Positions 25,240-33,611 of a stretch of 64,000 bases of DNA are shown piece by piece. The stretch's first letter is position 1; each line of letters starts with the position of its first letter. The stretch covers positions 106,520-170,519 of the forward strand of contig NZ_JALJYC010000002.1 in NCBI RefSeq assembly GCF_024170405.1, in the 5' to 3' direction. Below the pieces are notes generated by a model, which saw only the letters and a list, made by a program, of their open reading frames with translations, searched no databases and had not been told where the DNA came from. The DNA comes from Neisseria perflava. Its GTDB lineage: Bacteria > Pseudomonadota > Gammaproteobacteria > Burkholderiales > Neisseriaceae. Both the position numbers and the translations under genes were made by a program.

Positions 25240-25437
25240 ATGAAAACTCTGACCAAACTGGCTTCCCTGGTAATGATTTCCGCAGGCTTGGTAGCTGCGC
25301 CGATGGCTTCTGCCGCGCCAAAAAAAGCACCGGCTAAAGTAGCAGTGAAAAAACAAAACAAAAAAGTCGTAAAAGCCAAAAAAGCAGCGCCGAAAAAAGC
25401 GGCTAAAAAAGCAGCTAAACGCGCCGTAAAACGCTAA
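25240..25437 (+). CDS. Secreted polycationic Lys/Ala-rich peptide, array member 5
   Basis: 65 residues. The signal peptide runs to about residue 25 (PMASA cleavage). The 40-residue mature part has 18 Lys/Arg and no acidic, aromatic or Cys residue. It is made of KKAPAK, KKVVKAKKAAPKKAA and KKAAKRAVKR, close in style to the histone H1 C-terminal tail. AGAAAGATTCCAAC precedes the ATG. It is the most extreme of the five and has its own terminator. Exported histone-like, antimicrobial, buffering or surface-binding roles are all possible; none is shown by the sequence. Confidence 0.82.
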   Translation: MKTLTKLASLVMISAGLVAAPMASAAPKKAPAKVAVKKQNKKVVKAKKAAPKKAAKKAAKRAVKR

Positions 25438-25457
25438 TCCGCCACGGTTACGAATAG

Positions 25458-25493
25458 AAAAGGCCGTCTGAAAAAATATTCAGACGGCCTTTT
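25458..25493. terminator. DUS-pair terminator closing the array
   Basis: AAAAGGCCGTCTGAA and TTCAGACGGCCTTTT with a 6-base loop. Confidence 0.8.
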
Positions 25494-25556
25494 GCATATC
25501 TGCCGCTATTCAAGCATCAGATAAAAAAGCGGCTGGTAAACATACCGGCTGCTTTT

Positions 25557-26957
25557 TTATTTACCGTAATTGGGCTGCAACAGCGCACAAGGCTGGCGCT
25601 CGCCCCTGCGGTGGCGACGGCTGCTGCGGCCGGCGATTTTGCCGCAGGCCGCGCCCGGATCGTTTTTATCCGCAGACGCTTTATCATGGCGATCGTTGTA
25701 ACACTCGTTGCGTTCGTTGCGGGAACGGTCGCTGCGCTCGCTTCGGCTGCTGCGGTTTTCAGACGGCCTGCGCTCGGCGGGCGCGGCTTCGGCAGCTTCA
25801 ACGCCCCACCAGCTCGGTTCAAAACCTTCAATGCGTTCCACCACCAAATCGTTGCCGGTCAGTGCTTTGATGGCTTCAAACATTTTCTGTTCGGTTTTGT
25901 CCATCAGCGAAATGGCCACGCCATCGGCACCGGCGCGACCGGTACGGCCGATACGGTGCACATAGTCTTCCGGCTGCGTCGGCAGCTCGTAGTTAATCAC
26001 AAACGGCAGCTCGGCGATGTCCAGACCGCGTGCGGCTACATCGGTCGCCACCAAAACGCGCAGCGTGCCTTCTTTAAAGGCGTTCAGCGTTTCCAAACGG
26101 GTTTGCTGCGATTTGTCGCCGTGGATGGATTGGGCGGACACATTGCGGCGCACCAAATCGCGCGTGACCTGATCCACGCTCTGCTTGGTTTTGCAGAACA
26201 CAATCACTTGATTCATGTCCAAATCGACAATCAGGCGCTCCAGCAGGTTGCGTTTTTTCAGGGTGTCAACGGCGATGATGTGCTGCTCGACATTGGCATT
26301 GGTGGTGTTTTGCGCGGCCACTTCCACCAGCTCGGGCGTGTTCATAAAATCTTGCGCCAGCTTGCGGATGGGCGGCGAAAATGTGGCGGAAAACAGCAAA
26401 GTCTGGCGCTGCTTGGGCAACATCTGCATGATTTTGCGGATGTCGTCGATAAAACCCATGTCCAACATACGGTCGGCCTCGTCCAAGACAACGATTTCTA
26501 CTTTGCTCAAATTGATGTTTTTCTGCTTCACATGGTCGAGCAGGCGGCCGACGGTGGCGACGACGATTTCGCAGCCAGCGCGCAAATCGGCGGTCTGCTT
26601 GTCCATGTTCACACCGCCAAACAAGACGGTATGGCGCAAAGGCAGGTTTTTAATGTAAGCCTGCACGTTTTGGTCGATTTGGTCAGCCAGCTCGCGGGTC
26701 GGCGTCAACACCAGCATGCGCACGGGGTGCATGGCGGGCGAAGTGCTGGGGGTTGCGTAGCGTTTCAGGCGCTCCAAGCTGGGCAGCATAAAAGCGGCGG
26801 TTTTGCCGGTACCGGTTTGGGCAGCGGCCAATAAATCGTGTCCGGCCAATGCCTTAGGAATAGCGGCAGCCTGAATCGGGGTCGGGGTTTCATACCCCTG
26901 CTGGGTCAGGGCGGAAACGATTTCGTTGCCCAACCCGAGTGATGCAAATGGGTTCAT
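25557..26957 (-). CDS. rhlE: DEAD-box RNA helicase, RhlE type
   Basis: 466 residues. Q motif PTPIQAAAIP, motif I AAQTGTGKTAAF, motif II DEAD (VVLDEADRMLDMGF), motif III SAT, and motif VI HRIGRTGRAG are all present. The C-terminal tail (about 390-466) is basic, Ser/Arg/Asn-rich and probably disordered RNA-binding sequence, with an in-frame DUS encoding RRPSEN. The ATG at 26957 (MNPFASLGL) is chosen over an in-frame TTG two codons earlier. RhlE helicases act in ribosome maturation and RNA decay. In E. coli the TetR regulator CecR controls rhlE and ybhGFSR, and homologues of both target groups are present in this window. Confidence 0.92.
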   Translation of the reverse strand: MNPFASLGLGNEIVSALTQQGYETPTPIQAAAIPKALAGHDLLAAAQTGTGKTAAFMLPSLERLKRYATPSTSPAMHPVRMLVLTPTRELADQIDQNVQAYIKNLPLRHTVLFGGVNMDKQTADLRAGCEIVVATVGRLLDHVKQKNINLSKVEIVVLDEADRMLDMGFIDDIRKIMQMLPKQRQTLLFSATFSPPIRKLAQDFMNTPELVEVAAQNTTNANVEQHIIAVDTLKKRNLLERLIVDLDMNQVIVFCKTKQSVDQVTRDLVRRNVSAQSIHGDKSQQTRLETLNAFKEGTLRVLVATDVAARGLDIAELPFVINYELPTQPEDYVHRIGRTGRAGADGVAISLMDKTEQKMFEAIKALTGNDLVVERIEGFEPSWWGVEAAEAAPAERRPSENRSSRSERSDRSRNERNECYNDRHDKASADKNDPGAACGKIAGRSSRRHRRGERQPCALLQPNYGK

Positions 26958-27200
26958 AATCAATCATCTTTCGTTCAGACGGCCTGCATGATGGTAAGGC
27001 CGTCTGAAAAACAGGAAGCCGCAACAGTTTCATCAAAGCTGCGGCTGAAAACGGAATCGGATAGCCTGCGCCGGATATGGGCGGGCAGTGTTCCGATTAT
27101 GCCACAAAATGCTGTCTTCTACCTTATCCATTTGGTAGTTGGGCGCAATCTGAGGCCGTCTGAACATCGGCGGATTCAGACGGCCTCGGGGTGGAAGCGG

Positions 27201-27977
27201 CTACCAATTTTTGACTTTGTCCAAGTCGTTGGAGGCCAGGGTATCGGCGTGTTCCTGCCGGATTTGGTAATCGCGTTCCAGCTGGATACGCTCGGAAACA
27301 TAGGTCAGATGGGATTGCGCAATGGCGGCAGCCTGCCCTGCGTCTTGCTGGCGGATGGCCTCAAACAGCATGCGGTGGTGCTGCATCAGGGTCGGGCGCG
27401 GGTTATCCGATTGGTTGACATGCACAATGCCGCTGCGCGTGCGCTGATACAGCATACGCAGCAAGCCGCCCGACAAGTGGCCGAACAAAATATTATGCGT
27501 GGCGTCGGCAATCGCCTGATGAAAGCTGACATCGGCTTCGGCCTGATGGTCGCGGTTGCCCTCTGCGCAGGCGTTTTCAAATTTCTGCAACCAAAATTCA
27601 ATCCGTTTCAAATCCGCTTCGGTACGCCGCTCCGCCGCCAAAGCCGCCATGCAGCCTTCCTGCTGGCGGCTGAAATCGTAAATATCGTGTTCCCAGTTAG
27701 AATGTTTGCCCAACAGCTCCTGCCAACTGTGTAAAAAATCCTGTTTGGGGCGGGCGGAAATATAATAGCCGTCGCCCTGCCGCGCTTCCAACACGCCCTG
27801 CGACACCAAAACACCCAGCGCCGCCCTGACCGACGGACGGGACACGCCGAACTCCGCCGCCAGCGTACGCTCCGGCGGAATCCTGCTGCCTTCGGGGTAT
27901 TCGCCCTCAATAATCCGTTCTTCCAAAACGGCTAATACTTGATCGCTGACTTTTTGCGGTCTGATAAGTTTGCTCAT
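27201..27977 (-). CDS. gdhR: FadR-family GntR regulator, probably GdhR
   Basis: 258 residues. The N-terminal winged helix (RIPPERTLAAEFGVSRPSVR, about 33-52, then VLEARQGDGYYIS) is followed by an all-helical FCD ligand domain (about 95-235) with metal-type His residues in DVSFHQAIADATHN and MQHHRML. The sequence agrees with what I recall of neisserial GdhR, which senses carbon/nitrogen status and controls gdhA and the lactate permease lctP. Neither lctP nor another target is adjacent. A perfect FadR-type operator lies about 90 bases upstream, so autoregulation is likely. The LldR/PdhR subgroup is the alternative. Confidence 0.8.
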   Translation of the reverse strand: MSKLIRPQKVSDQVLAVLEERIIEGEYPEGSRIPPERTLAAEFGVSRPSVRAALGVLVSQGVLEARQGDGYYISARPKQDFLHSWQELLGKHSNWEHDIYDFSRQQEGCMAALAAERRTEADLKRIEFWLQKFENACAEGNRDHQAEADVSFHQAIADATHNILFGHLSGGLLRMLYQRTRSGIVHVNQSDNPRPTLMQHHRMLFEAIRQQDAGQAAAIAQSHLTYVSERIQLERDYQIRQEHADTLASNDLDKVKNW

Positions 27978-28617
27978 GGATGGTCTGCCTTTGTTTGATT
28001 TGGGTTACGGATTCAGGCGGGAAGCCGCTGCTGTTCCGTATTGTCTTTATTTGGATTGGATACTTAAATTGGTATAACCAATTCGGGCGTTATTGTAGCA
28101 CGAATCCCGCTTTTCTCCCCAACCGTTCATGTTTTACCCGATACACCAATCTTTAGCATATTTTTCAGACGGCCTTTTCTTTTCAAAGTCTTATATCCTT
28201 TTCTAAAAACTGAATTTTTTAAAAACGATTAAAATATATTTATATATGAATAAAAAACAAACCCTCCCAATCACAATCTATTCCCTTAATTTCCATCCTC
28301 AAAAAATCTATGCCCCAATCTTTTTTCAGTTTATTTTCCGGAAACAAAAAATCAAATAAATCCTTGAATAAAATATATTAAATATTTAAATATTAACTTT
28401 TCTTACAAATTTTCGGCAGTAAAATTACATCTTCCACGGAAACCAATTCTATCCGGCAAACTCTTACATCTGTGGCCGCCATACCACATCCTCAAGATAA
28501 TATGTTTATATGTTATTAATAGAGATGATTTAAGCTTATAATGCATGCACGCCAAGCAACAGGGCTTAAATCCCTCTCTTTTTATAGCAATCCCCCTCAA
28601 TTCAGGAATATACGATT
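27978..28617. other. 640-base AT-rich intergenic region
   Basis: Lies between gdhR and a small lipoprotein gene. It contains the gdhR operator (28067-28083), one inverted DUS (about 28165) and then roughly 350 bases of AT-rich DNA with runs such as ATATATTTATATATG, and a promoter-like TATAAT at 28535-28540. No credible gene; a 65-codon minus-strand frame at 28403-28600 has no ribosome site or family features. Confidence 0.55.
28067..28083. promoter_or_regulatory. FadR/PdhR-type operator palindrome upstream of gdhR
   Basis: AATTGGTATAACCAATT is a perfect palindrome with a 3-base centre and fits the AATTGGTnnnACCAATT consensus of FadR-family (PdhR, LldR) regulators. It lies 90 bases upstream of the gdhR start codon. 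Confidence 0.75.
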
Positions 28618-28857
28618 ATGAAAACTTTATTGATTTCCATCGCAGCTTCTGCACTGCTGCTGACTGCTTGTGCCAGCAACAAAACCGAAAACGCGCCGAA
28701 ACAGCCGCAACAAATCAGCGTGGAAGAGGCGCTCAACCAATGCAAACAAGCCGCCGGTGACAACCAAGACCGCGCCACCTTCGACTCTTGCATGAAAGAC
28801 AAAGGCTTCCTGCGCAAATCCGACGCACAAGCCCAAACTCCTGCTGCGGCGCAATAA
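28618..28857 (+). CDS. Small lipoprotein of unknown function
   Basis: 79 residues with a signal peptide and lipobox LTAC (lipidated Cys18). The mature part is mostly helical, with two further cysteines in EALNQCKQAAGDNQDRATF and DSCMKDKGFLRK that could form a helical-hairpin disulfide. The tail is Ala/Gln-rich. AGGAATATACGATT precedes the ATG. A TATAAT about 80 bases upstream suggests it has its own promoter, and a DUS-pair terminator follows, so it is probably monocistronic. Similar short neisserial lipoproteins exist; no function is known to me. Confidence 0.8.
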   Translation: MKTLLISIAASALLLTACASNKTENAPKQPQQISVEEALNQCKQAAGDNQDRATFDSCMKDKGFLRKSDAQAQTPAAAQ

Positions 28858-28877
28858 CCTCCGCCCGCGCTAAGTTA

Positions 28878-28914
28878 TCAAGGCCGTCTGAAATTGTTTT
28901 TCAGACGGCCTTGA
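28878..28914. terminator. DUS-pair terminator
   Basis: TCAAGGCCGTCTGAAA and TTTTCAGACGGCCTTGA arms. Confidence 0.8.
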
Positions 28915-29030
28915 CGTATCTCCATTCCTGCAAACAGCAGCAAATCATACCGCTTTTCCCGCAAGATTCGCCCTCTTCCCGCCGCTGTTATACAATAGAG
29001 GCCGTCTGAAACTTTCTACCGGCTCCCGAC

Positions 29031-29825
29031 ATGCAGAATCCTAAAATCGTATTTTTCGATATTGACGACACCATTTACCGCAAATATACCGATACCCTGC
29101 GCCCTTCCGTGGCGCAAGCCATGAGCGCTTTAAAGCAGCGCGGCATTCTTACCGCTATTGCCACCGGCCGTGCGCCCGTGGCGATTCCCGCCAAAATTCA
29201 GAATTTGATTCGGGAAGCCGGCATTGATTTGGTGATTACCATCAACGGCCAGTATTGCGAATTCCGCAACCAACCGCTGCGCGAGCGCCCGCTGGATACC
29301 GACACCATCGCCAAAATGTGCCGCTTTTACGACAGCAAAGGCATTGCCTATGCCTTTGTCGGCAGCGACAATATCGCCGTTTCCGAACCGACCGAATGGG
29401 CAGAAGAGGCGCTGGCGAAAATCCTGCCGGTGCACCTGACCGACAAAGATTATTACCTCAACCATCCCGTATATCAGATGTTGGTGTTTTACGACGAATC
29501 GCAAGATGCCGAGATGAACGCGGAAGCGGCCAAAGCCGGTTTGAAAAACGTGCGCTGGCACGCCAAAGCGGTGGACACGCTGCATGCGGAAGAATCCAAA
29601 GCGCAAGGCATCGCCGCTGCCGTGGGCATGTTGGGCATTGATATGCAAGACGTGATGGCTTTCGGCGACGGCCTCAACGATGTGGACATGCTCAAAAGCG
29701 TCGGTTTCGGCGTGGCAATGGGCAACGGCACCGAGCAGACCAAAGCCGCCGCAAAATACGTCTGCCCGAGTGTGGATGAAGACGGCGTATTGCGCGGTTT
29801 GCAGGCTTTGGGCGTGATTGATTAA
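29031..29825 (+). CDS. HAD-IIB (Cof-type) phosphatase
   Basis: 264 residues. Motif I FFDIDDTIYRKYTD with the nucleophilic Asp, motif II TAIATGRAP, and motif IV FGDGLNDVDMLKSVGFGVAM define a Cof-type HAD phosphatase with the large C2B cap. These enzymes hydrolyse phosphosugars, flavin mononucleotide or thiamine-pathway intermediates; the substrate here cannot be predicted. It stands alone between terminators, and a DUS lies just upstream of the ATG. Confidence 0.9.
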   Translation: MQNPKIVFFDIDDTIYRKYTDTLRPSVAQAMSALKQRGILTAIATGRAPVAIPAKIQNLIREAGIDLVITINGQYCEFRNQPLRERPLDTDTIAKMCRFYDSKGIAYAFVGSDNIAVSEPTEWAEEALAKILPVHLTDKDYYLNHPVYQMLVFYDESQDAEMNAEAAKAGLKNVRWHAKAVDTLHAEESKAQGIAAAVGMLGIDMQDVMAFGDGLNDVDMLKSVGFGVAMGNGTEQTKAAAKYVCPSVDEDGVLRGLQALGVID

Positions 29826-29968
29826 ATACACTTAGGCTGCTTTCTGCTGCTTTTTTCAGACGGCCTAAACCGGTATCATACTTATTTGTCATGCATATTA
29901 TCTAACAACCCAAACAGCCTCCGGTAAAACGCTCGGCGGCTTTTAACTGATTCTTCGCAAACAAACCC

Positions 29969-30373
29969 ATGAAATCCAAATCCCAAGGCTTTACGCTGGC
30001 CGAAATGATGATTGTTGTATTGGTTTTGGCTATTTTGGCCACCATCGCCTATCCTTCCTACGCCCGCTATATCCGCCAAACCCGTTTGAACAACGTGCGC
30101 GCCGACCTGATTCACAACGCCAAAGCGCTGGAGCGCTATTACGCCCAGAAAAATACCTTCGTCGGCTTCAGCGCCAGCACCCTGACGCAAAACGATTATT
30201 TCGACATCAGCTTCTCTTCTGAGGGCACGGCTTCCGGCTTTACCCTGCAAGCCATCCCCAACAGCAGCAACAGCGACGAAACCTGTACCGTGTATATCAA
30301 CGACAGCGGCATTCTGTGGGCGGTTTCCAGCGGCTCGGACGACTGCCCGGGCTACGACCGCCTGTCTTCATAA
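29969..30373 (+). CDS. pilV: Minor type IV pilin, PilV type
   Basis: 134 residues. The prepilin leader MKSKSQG precedes FTLAEMMIVVLVLAILATIAYPSY (cleavage after Gly7, conserved Glu at mature position 5), followed by NVRADLIHNAKALERYYAQK. The C-terminal pair in DETCTVYIND and DDCPGYD forms the D-region. The pattern TLQAxPN...ETCxVxxNDxG...CPGxD matches neisserial PilV, a minor pilin that modulates pilus-mediated adhesion and competence. ComP and PilX are less alike in the C-terminal half. Confidence 0.82.
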   Translation: MKSKSQGFTLAEMMIVVLVLAILATIAYPSYARYIRQTRLNNVRADLIHNAKALERYYAQKNTFVGFSASTLTQNDYFDISFSSEGTASGFTLQAIPNSSNSDETCTVYINDSGILWAVSSGSDDCPGYDRLSS

Positions 30374-30687
30374 ATAAACAGCCGTGTTCTCATCGCGGCC
30401 GTTCCGCCCCTTTCAGGCCGTCTGAAACCACCAAACTGAGGCGTGTTTCAGACGGCCTTTTGCGGCGAAAACTTGCCAGAATACAAACTTTTGTTTACGA
30501 TGTAGCCCCGTTTGCAGCCCATTATTTACCTTTGCGGTCACAAACATAAAGAAACCGCCGCCCGGCTGTTCCTTTTTTATTAACGGAAATGACCGATAAC
30601 AATAAGCAACCGTCGCAAGGCGGCAACGGCTTATCACGGGTTGCGCTTGCAAGACCGTTTCAAACACCTGATTTTGAGGATGACATT
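30374..30687. other. pilV to NSS-transporter intergenic region
   Basis: 314 bases. It holds a DUS-pair terminator (30415-30458). The transporter leader contains an imperfect dyad ATAAGC ... GCTTAT (about 30601-30634). I find no known riboswitch consensus and no gene. Confidence 0.5.
30415..30458. terminator. DUS-pair terminator after pilV
   Basis: AGGCCGTCTGAAAC and GTTTCAGACGGCCT arms with a 16-base loop. Confidence 0.75.
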
Positions 30688-32202
30688 ATGTCCGACAACA
30701 CTCCGCAACGGGCGACGTTTGCCAGCCGCCGCTCGTTTATGTTTGCTGCCATCGGCTCTGCCGTCGGCCTCGGCAACATCTGGCGCTTCCCCTACATCGC
30801 TTACGACAACGGCGGCGGCGCGTTTATGATTCCCTATCTGGTGGCGCTGCTGACCGCCGGCCTGCCGCTCTTGTTCCTCGACTATGCCATCGGCCACCGC
30901 TATCGCGGCTCGCCCCCTATGGCGTTCCGCCGTATCAGCAAAAAATTCGAGCCCTTCGGCTGGTGGAACGTGATGGCCAACGTCGTTATCTGCCTGTATT
31001 ACGCCGTGATTCTCGGCTGGGCGGCCAGCTACACCTTCTATTCCTTTACCGGCGCATGGGGTGCAGACCCGAAAACCTTCTTTTTCGGCGATTATCTGCA
31101 CATGGCCGACCAAGTGCATTGGGGCTTTGATTTTGTCGGCAAAATCGTCGGCCCGCTGATTGGCGTGTGGCTGTTTACCCTGATTATCATGGCCTTGGGC
31201 GTAGAAAAAGGCGTGGCGCGTTCGTCATCCTTCTTTATGCCGCTTTTGGTGATTATGTTTGTGCTGCTGGTCGGCATTTCGCTAACGCTGCCGGGCGCTG
31301 CCAAAGGCTTGGACGCGCTGTTTACCCCCAACTGGGACAAGCTGAAAGAACCGGGCGTATGGATTGCCGCCTACGGCCAGATTTTCTTCTCGCTCTCCAT
31401 CTGCTTCGGCATCATGGTTACCTATTCTTCTTACCTGAAGAAAAAATCCGACCTCACCGGCACCGGCATGGTGGTCGGTTTTGCCAACAGCAGCTTTGAA
31501 GTATTGGCCGGTATCGGCGTGTTTGCCGCGCTGGGCTTTATGGCGGCGGCTTCCGGCAAAGAAGTGGCCGATGTAGCCGGCAGCGGTATCGGCCTGGCCT
31601 TTATCGCCTTCCCGACCATTATCAACCAAGCGCCGATGGGTGCCTTAATCGGCGTATTGTTCTTCGGCTCGCTGGTGTTTGCCGGTCTGACCTCCATGAT
31701 TTCCATCTTGGAAGTGATTATTGCCACCGTGCAGGACAAATTCAAACTCGGCCGCGTATCCGCCACCTTTGCCGTCGGCGTACCGATGGCGGTGATTTCC
31801 ACCGTCTTGTTCGGCACGACCACCGGCCTGCCGGTGTTGGACGTGATGGACAAATTCGTCAATACCTACGGCATTGTGGCCGGCGGTATGCTCTACATCG
31901 CCGCGCTGATTTTGACCAAACGCCTGCCCATGCTGCACGAACACATCAACAGCATTTCTTCCTTCAAGCTGGGCAAAATCTGGTATGCCTGCGTCGGCCT
32001 GACCACTTTGGTTTTGGCCTATATGCTGTACCAAGACACCGCCGGCCTGCTGGAGAAAAACTACGAGGGCTATCCCGACAGCTTCCTGCACATCTTCGGC
32101 TGGGGCTTGACCATTACCTGTATCATTCTGTCTTTCGTTTTGTCGTTCCTGCCGGGCGGCAAAGACAAAGAGCCGTTTGACGCCGACAAAGAACACGAAT
32201 AA
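30688..32202 (+). CDS. Sodium-dependent amino-acid transporter (NSS/SNF family)
   Basis: 504 residues with about 11-12 membrane segments. The LeuT-fold hallmark AIGSAVGLGNIWRFPYIAY lies in TM1, with GGGAFMIPYL after it. The ATG at 30688 is used (TTGAGGATGACATT upstream); the frame is open to 30589 but the extension is unlike the family. It is followed after 9 bases by a 34-residue MetS-like partner, as in the Corynebacterium methionine/alanine system MetPS. Substrate unproven. Confidence 0.9.
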   Translation: MSDNTPQRATFASRRSFMFAAIGSAVGLGNIWRFPYIAYDNGGGAFMIPYLVALLTAGLPLLFLDYAIGHRYRGSPPMAFRRISKKFEPFGWWNVMANVVICLYYAVILGWAASYTFYSFTGAWGADPKTFFFGDYLHMADQVHWGFDFVGKIVGPLIGVWLFTLIIMALGVEKGVARSSSFFMPLLVIMFVLLVGISLTLPGAAKGLDALFTPNWDKLKEPGVWIAAYGQIFFSLSICFGIMVTYSSYLKKKSDLTGTGMVVGFANSSFEVLAGIGVFAALGFMAAASGKEVADVAGSGIGLAFIAFPTIINQAPMGALIGVLFFGSLVFAGLTSMISILEVIIATVQDKFKLGRVSATFAVGVPMAVISTVLFGTTTGLPVLDVMDKFVNTYGIVAGGMLYIAALILTKRLPMLHEHINSISSFKLGKIWYACVGLTTLVLAYMLYQDTAGLLEKNYEGYPDSFLHIFGWGLTITCIILSFVLSFLPGGKDKEPFDADKEHE

Positions 32203-32211
32203 GGAGCCGAC

Positions 32212-32316
32212 ATGAGTACCACAGCGATTGTGATGATGATTATTTCCCTGCTGGTGATTTGGGGCGGTCTGGTGTTTGCCCTGTTGCGTCTGCCTAAAGA
32301 CCAGTCTGCAGAATAA
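32212..32316 (+). CDS. MetS-type small subunit of the NSS transporter
   Basis: 34 residues, MSTTAIVMMIISLLVIWGGL then VFALLRLPKDQSAE. A single membrane helix (about 5-26) ends in a short charged tail. AAGGAG overlaps the stop of the transporter gene and gives ideal spacing, so the two are translationally linked. Such small subunits belong to the MetS family and are required by some NSS transporters. Confidence 0.85.
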   Translation: MSTTAIVMMIISLLVIWGGLVFALLRLPKDQSAE

Positions 32317-32331
32317 GCCGACGCTCAAAAT

Positions 32332-32369
32332 AAAATGCCGTCTGAAAACCATTTTCAGACGGCATTTTC
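32332..32369. terminator. DUS-pair terminator with AT-type arms
   Basis: AAAATGCCGTCTGAAAA and TTTTCAGACGGCATTTT; both arms carry the ATG variant. Confidence 0.82.
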
Positions 32370-32382
32370 TATGCGGCAAAAC

Positions 32383-33465
32383 TTACAATACTGCCGTAGG
32401 ATACGAACCAATCACCTTCACAAACGACGCACGTTCGCCCAACAGTTTCAAAGCCGTTTGTACTTTTTCATCGTCTTTATGCCCTTCGATGTCGATGAAA
32501 AACAGGTATTCCCACAGCGCCGATTTGCTCGGGCGGCTTTCAAATTTGGTCATAGAAATGCCCGAATCGGCGAAAATCTGCAATACGCCCAATACCGAGC
32601 CGGAGCGGTTGGGGGTAGAAATCACCAGCGAAGTTTTGTCGCTGCCGGTAGCAGTCGTGTCCTGATGGCCGAGCACCAAAAAACGGGTGGTGTTGTTCGG
32701 CTCGTCTTCGATACATTCAGCAGCCATGTTCAAACCGTAGATTTCAGCAGCGGTCACACCCGCGATGGCGGCCAGCGTGCCGTCGTCGGATTCGGCCACC
32801 AAGCGCGCGGCTTCGCCGTTGCTGGACACCGGTACGCGTTCGGCATTGGGCAGATTGCGGCCAAGCCAGTCGTTGCATTGCGCCAATGCCTGCGCGTGGG
32901 CAAACACTTTGGTAACACCGTTAATCTCATGGCTGTTTTTGCGCAATAGATTGTGATGGATGCGCACCACCACTTCGCCGCAGGCTTTCAGCGCGGACAC
33001 GGCCAGCAAGTCTAAAGTGCGGCCGATAGAGCCTTCGGTAGAGTTTTCCACTGGCGCCACCAGATAATCCGCCTGACGCGTTTCCACCAGTTTGAAACAA
33101 TCGTCAACCGTGGTGCAAGCCCGGGTGTGCGCGGCATGGCCGAAATGCTTGATGGCGGCCTGCTGGGTAAAGGTTCCGCGCGGGCCGAGGTAGGCGATGG
33201 TCAGCGGACGCTCCACCGCCAGACATTCGCTCATGATTTCGCGGAACAGGCGGGCAACGGATTCATCCGGCAGCGGCCCTTCGTTCAGGCTCTGAATGCG
33301 GCGCAACACGGCGGCCTCGCGCTCAGGACGGTACACCGTGCCCGTACCTTTCAATTCGCCGATGGTATGTGCGTGGGTGGCGCGTTGGTTTAAGAGCTGT
33401 AAAACAGTGGCGTCGATTTCGTCAATCGCGTCGCGGTGGGGTTTCAAGGGGTCGTCAATCGACAT
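32383..33465 (-). CDS. pheA: Chorismate mutase / prephenate dehydratase (P-protein)
   Basis: 360 residues. An AroQ chorismate mutase (about 1-90) is fused to prephenate dehydratase (about 92-270; AYLGPRGTFTQQAAIKHFG, VAPVENSTEGSIGRTLDLL) and a C-terminal ACT domain (about 280-355) with the ESRPSK phenylalanine-binding loop. It converts chorismate to phenylpyruvate and is expected to be feedback-inhibited by phenylalanine. Confidence 0.96.
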   Translation of the reverse strand: MSIDDPLKPHRDAIDEIDATVLQLLNQRATHAHTIGELKGTGTVYRPEREAAVLRRIQSLNEGPLPDESVARLFREIMSECLAVERPLTIAYLGPRGTFTQQAAIKHFGHAAHTRACTTVDDCFKLVETRQADYLVAPVENSTEGSIGRTLDLLAVSALKACGEVVVRIHHNLLRKNSHEINGVTKVFAHAQALAQCNDWLGRNLPNAERVPVSSNGEAARLVAESDDGTLAAIAGVTAAEIYGLNMAAECIEDEPNNTTRFLVLGHQDTTATGSDKTSLVISTPNRSGSVLGVLQIFADSGISMTKFESRPSKSALWEYLFFIDIEGHKDDEKVQTALKLLGERASFVKVIGSYPTAVL

Positions 33466-33508
33466 GGCTGGCTCCCGCTAAAGTTCATGAATGGCGTAGA
33501 TTTTAGCA

Positions 33509-33578
33509 TTAAAAAGGCCGTCTGCGCGGGATGGGCGCAATCTTTGCTTGCCCGTTGCCCCGTTCAGACGGCCTTGTT
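33509..33578. terminator. Spaced inverted DUS pair upstream of pheA
   Basis: AAAAAGGCCGTCTG at about 33511 and CAGACGGCCTT at about 33566, separated by a GC-rich loop that contains GGGCGCAA...TTGCCCGTTGCCCC. It lies between pheA and the Bcr-type gene and terminates poorly or not at all if the loop is too long. Confidence 0.4.
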
Positions 33579-33611
33579 ATCGTAAAATAGCAATAAACCC
33601 ATTCAGACGGC

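Noticed and set aside
25557..25800. Possible frameshift in the RhlE C-terminal tail
   Set aside because: The tail is compositionally odd, but a basic Ser/Arg/Asn-rich end is normal for RhlE, and the frame runs uninterrupted to a stop. No evidence of a broken gene.
28403..28600. A 65-codon minus-strand frame in the AT-rich gap
   Set aside because: No ribosome site, no recognisable features, overlaps the promoter region of the downstream lipoprotein.
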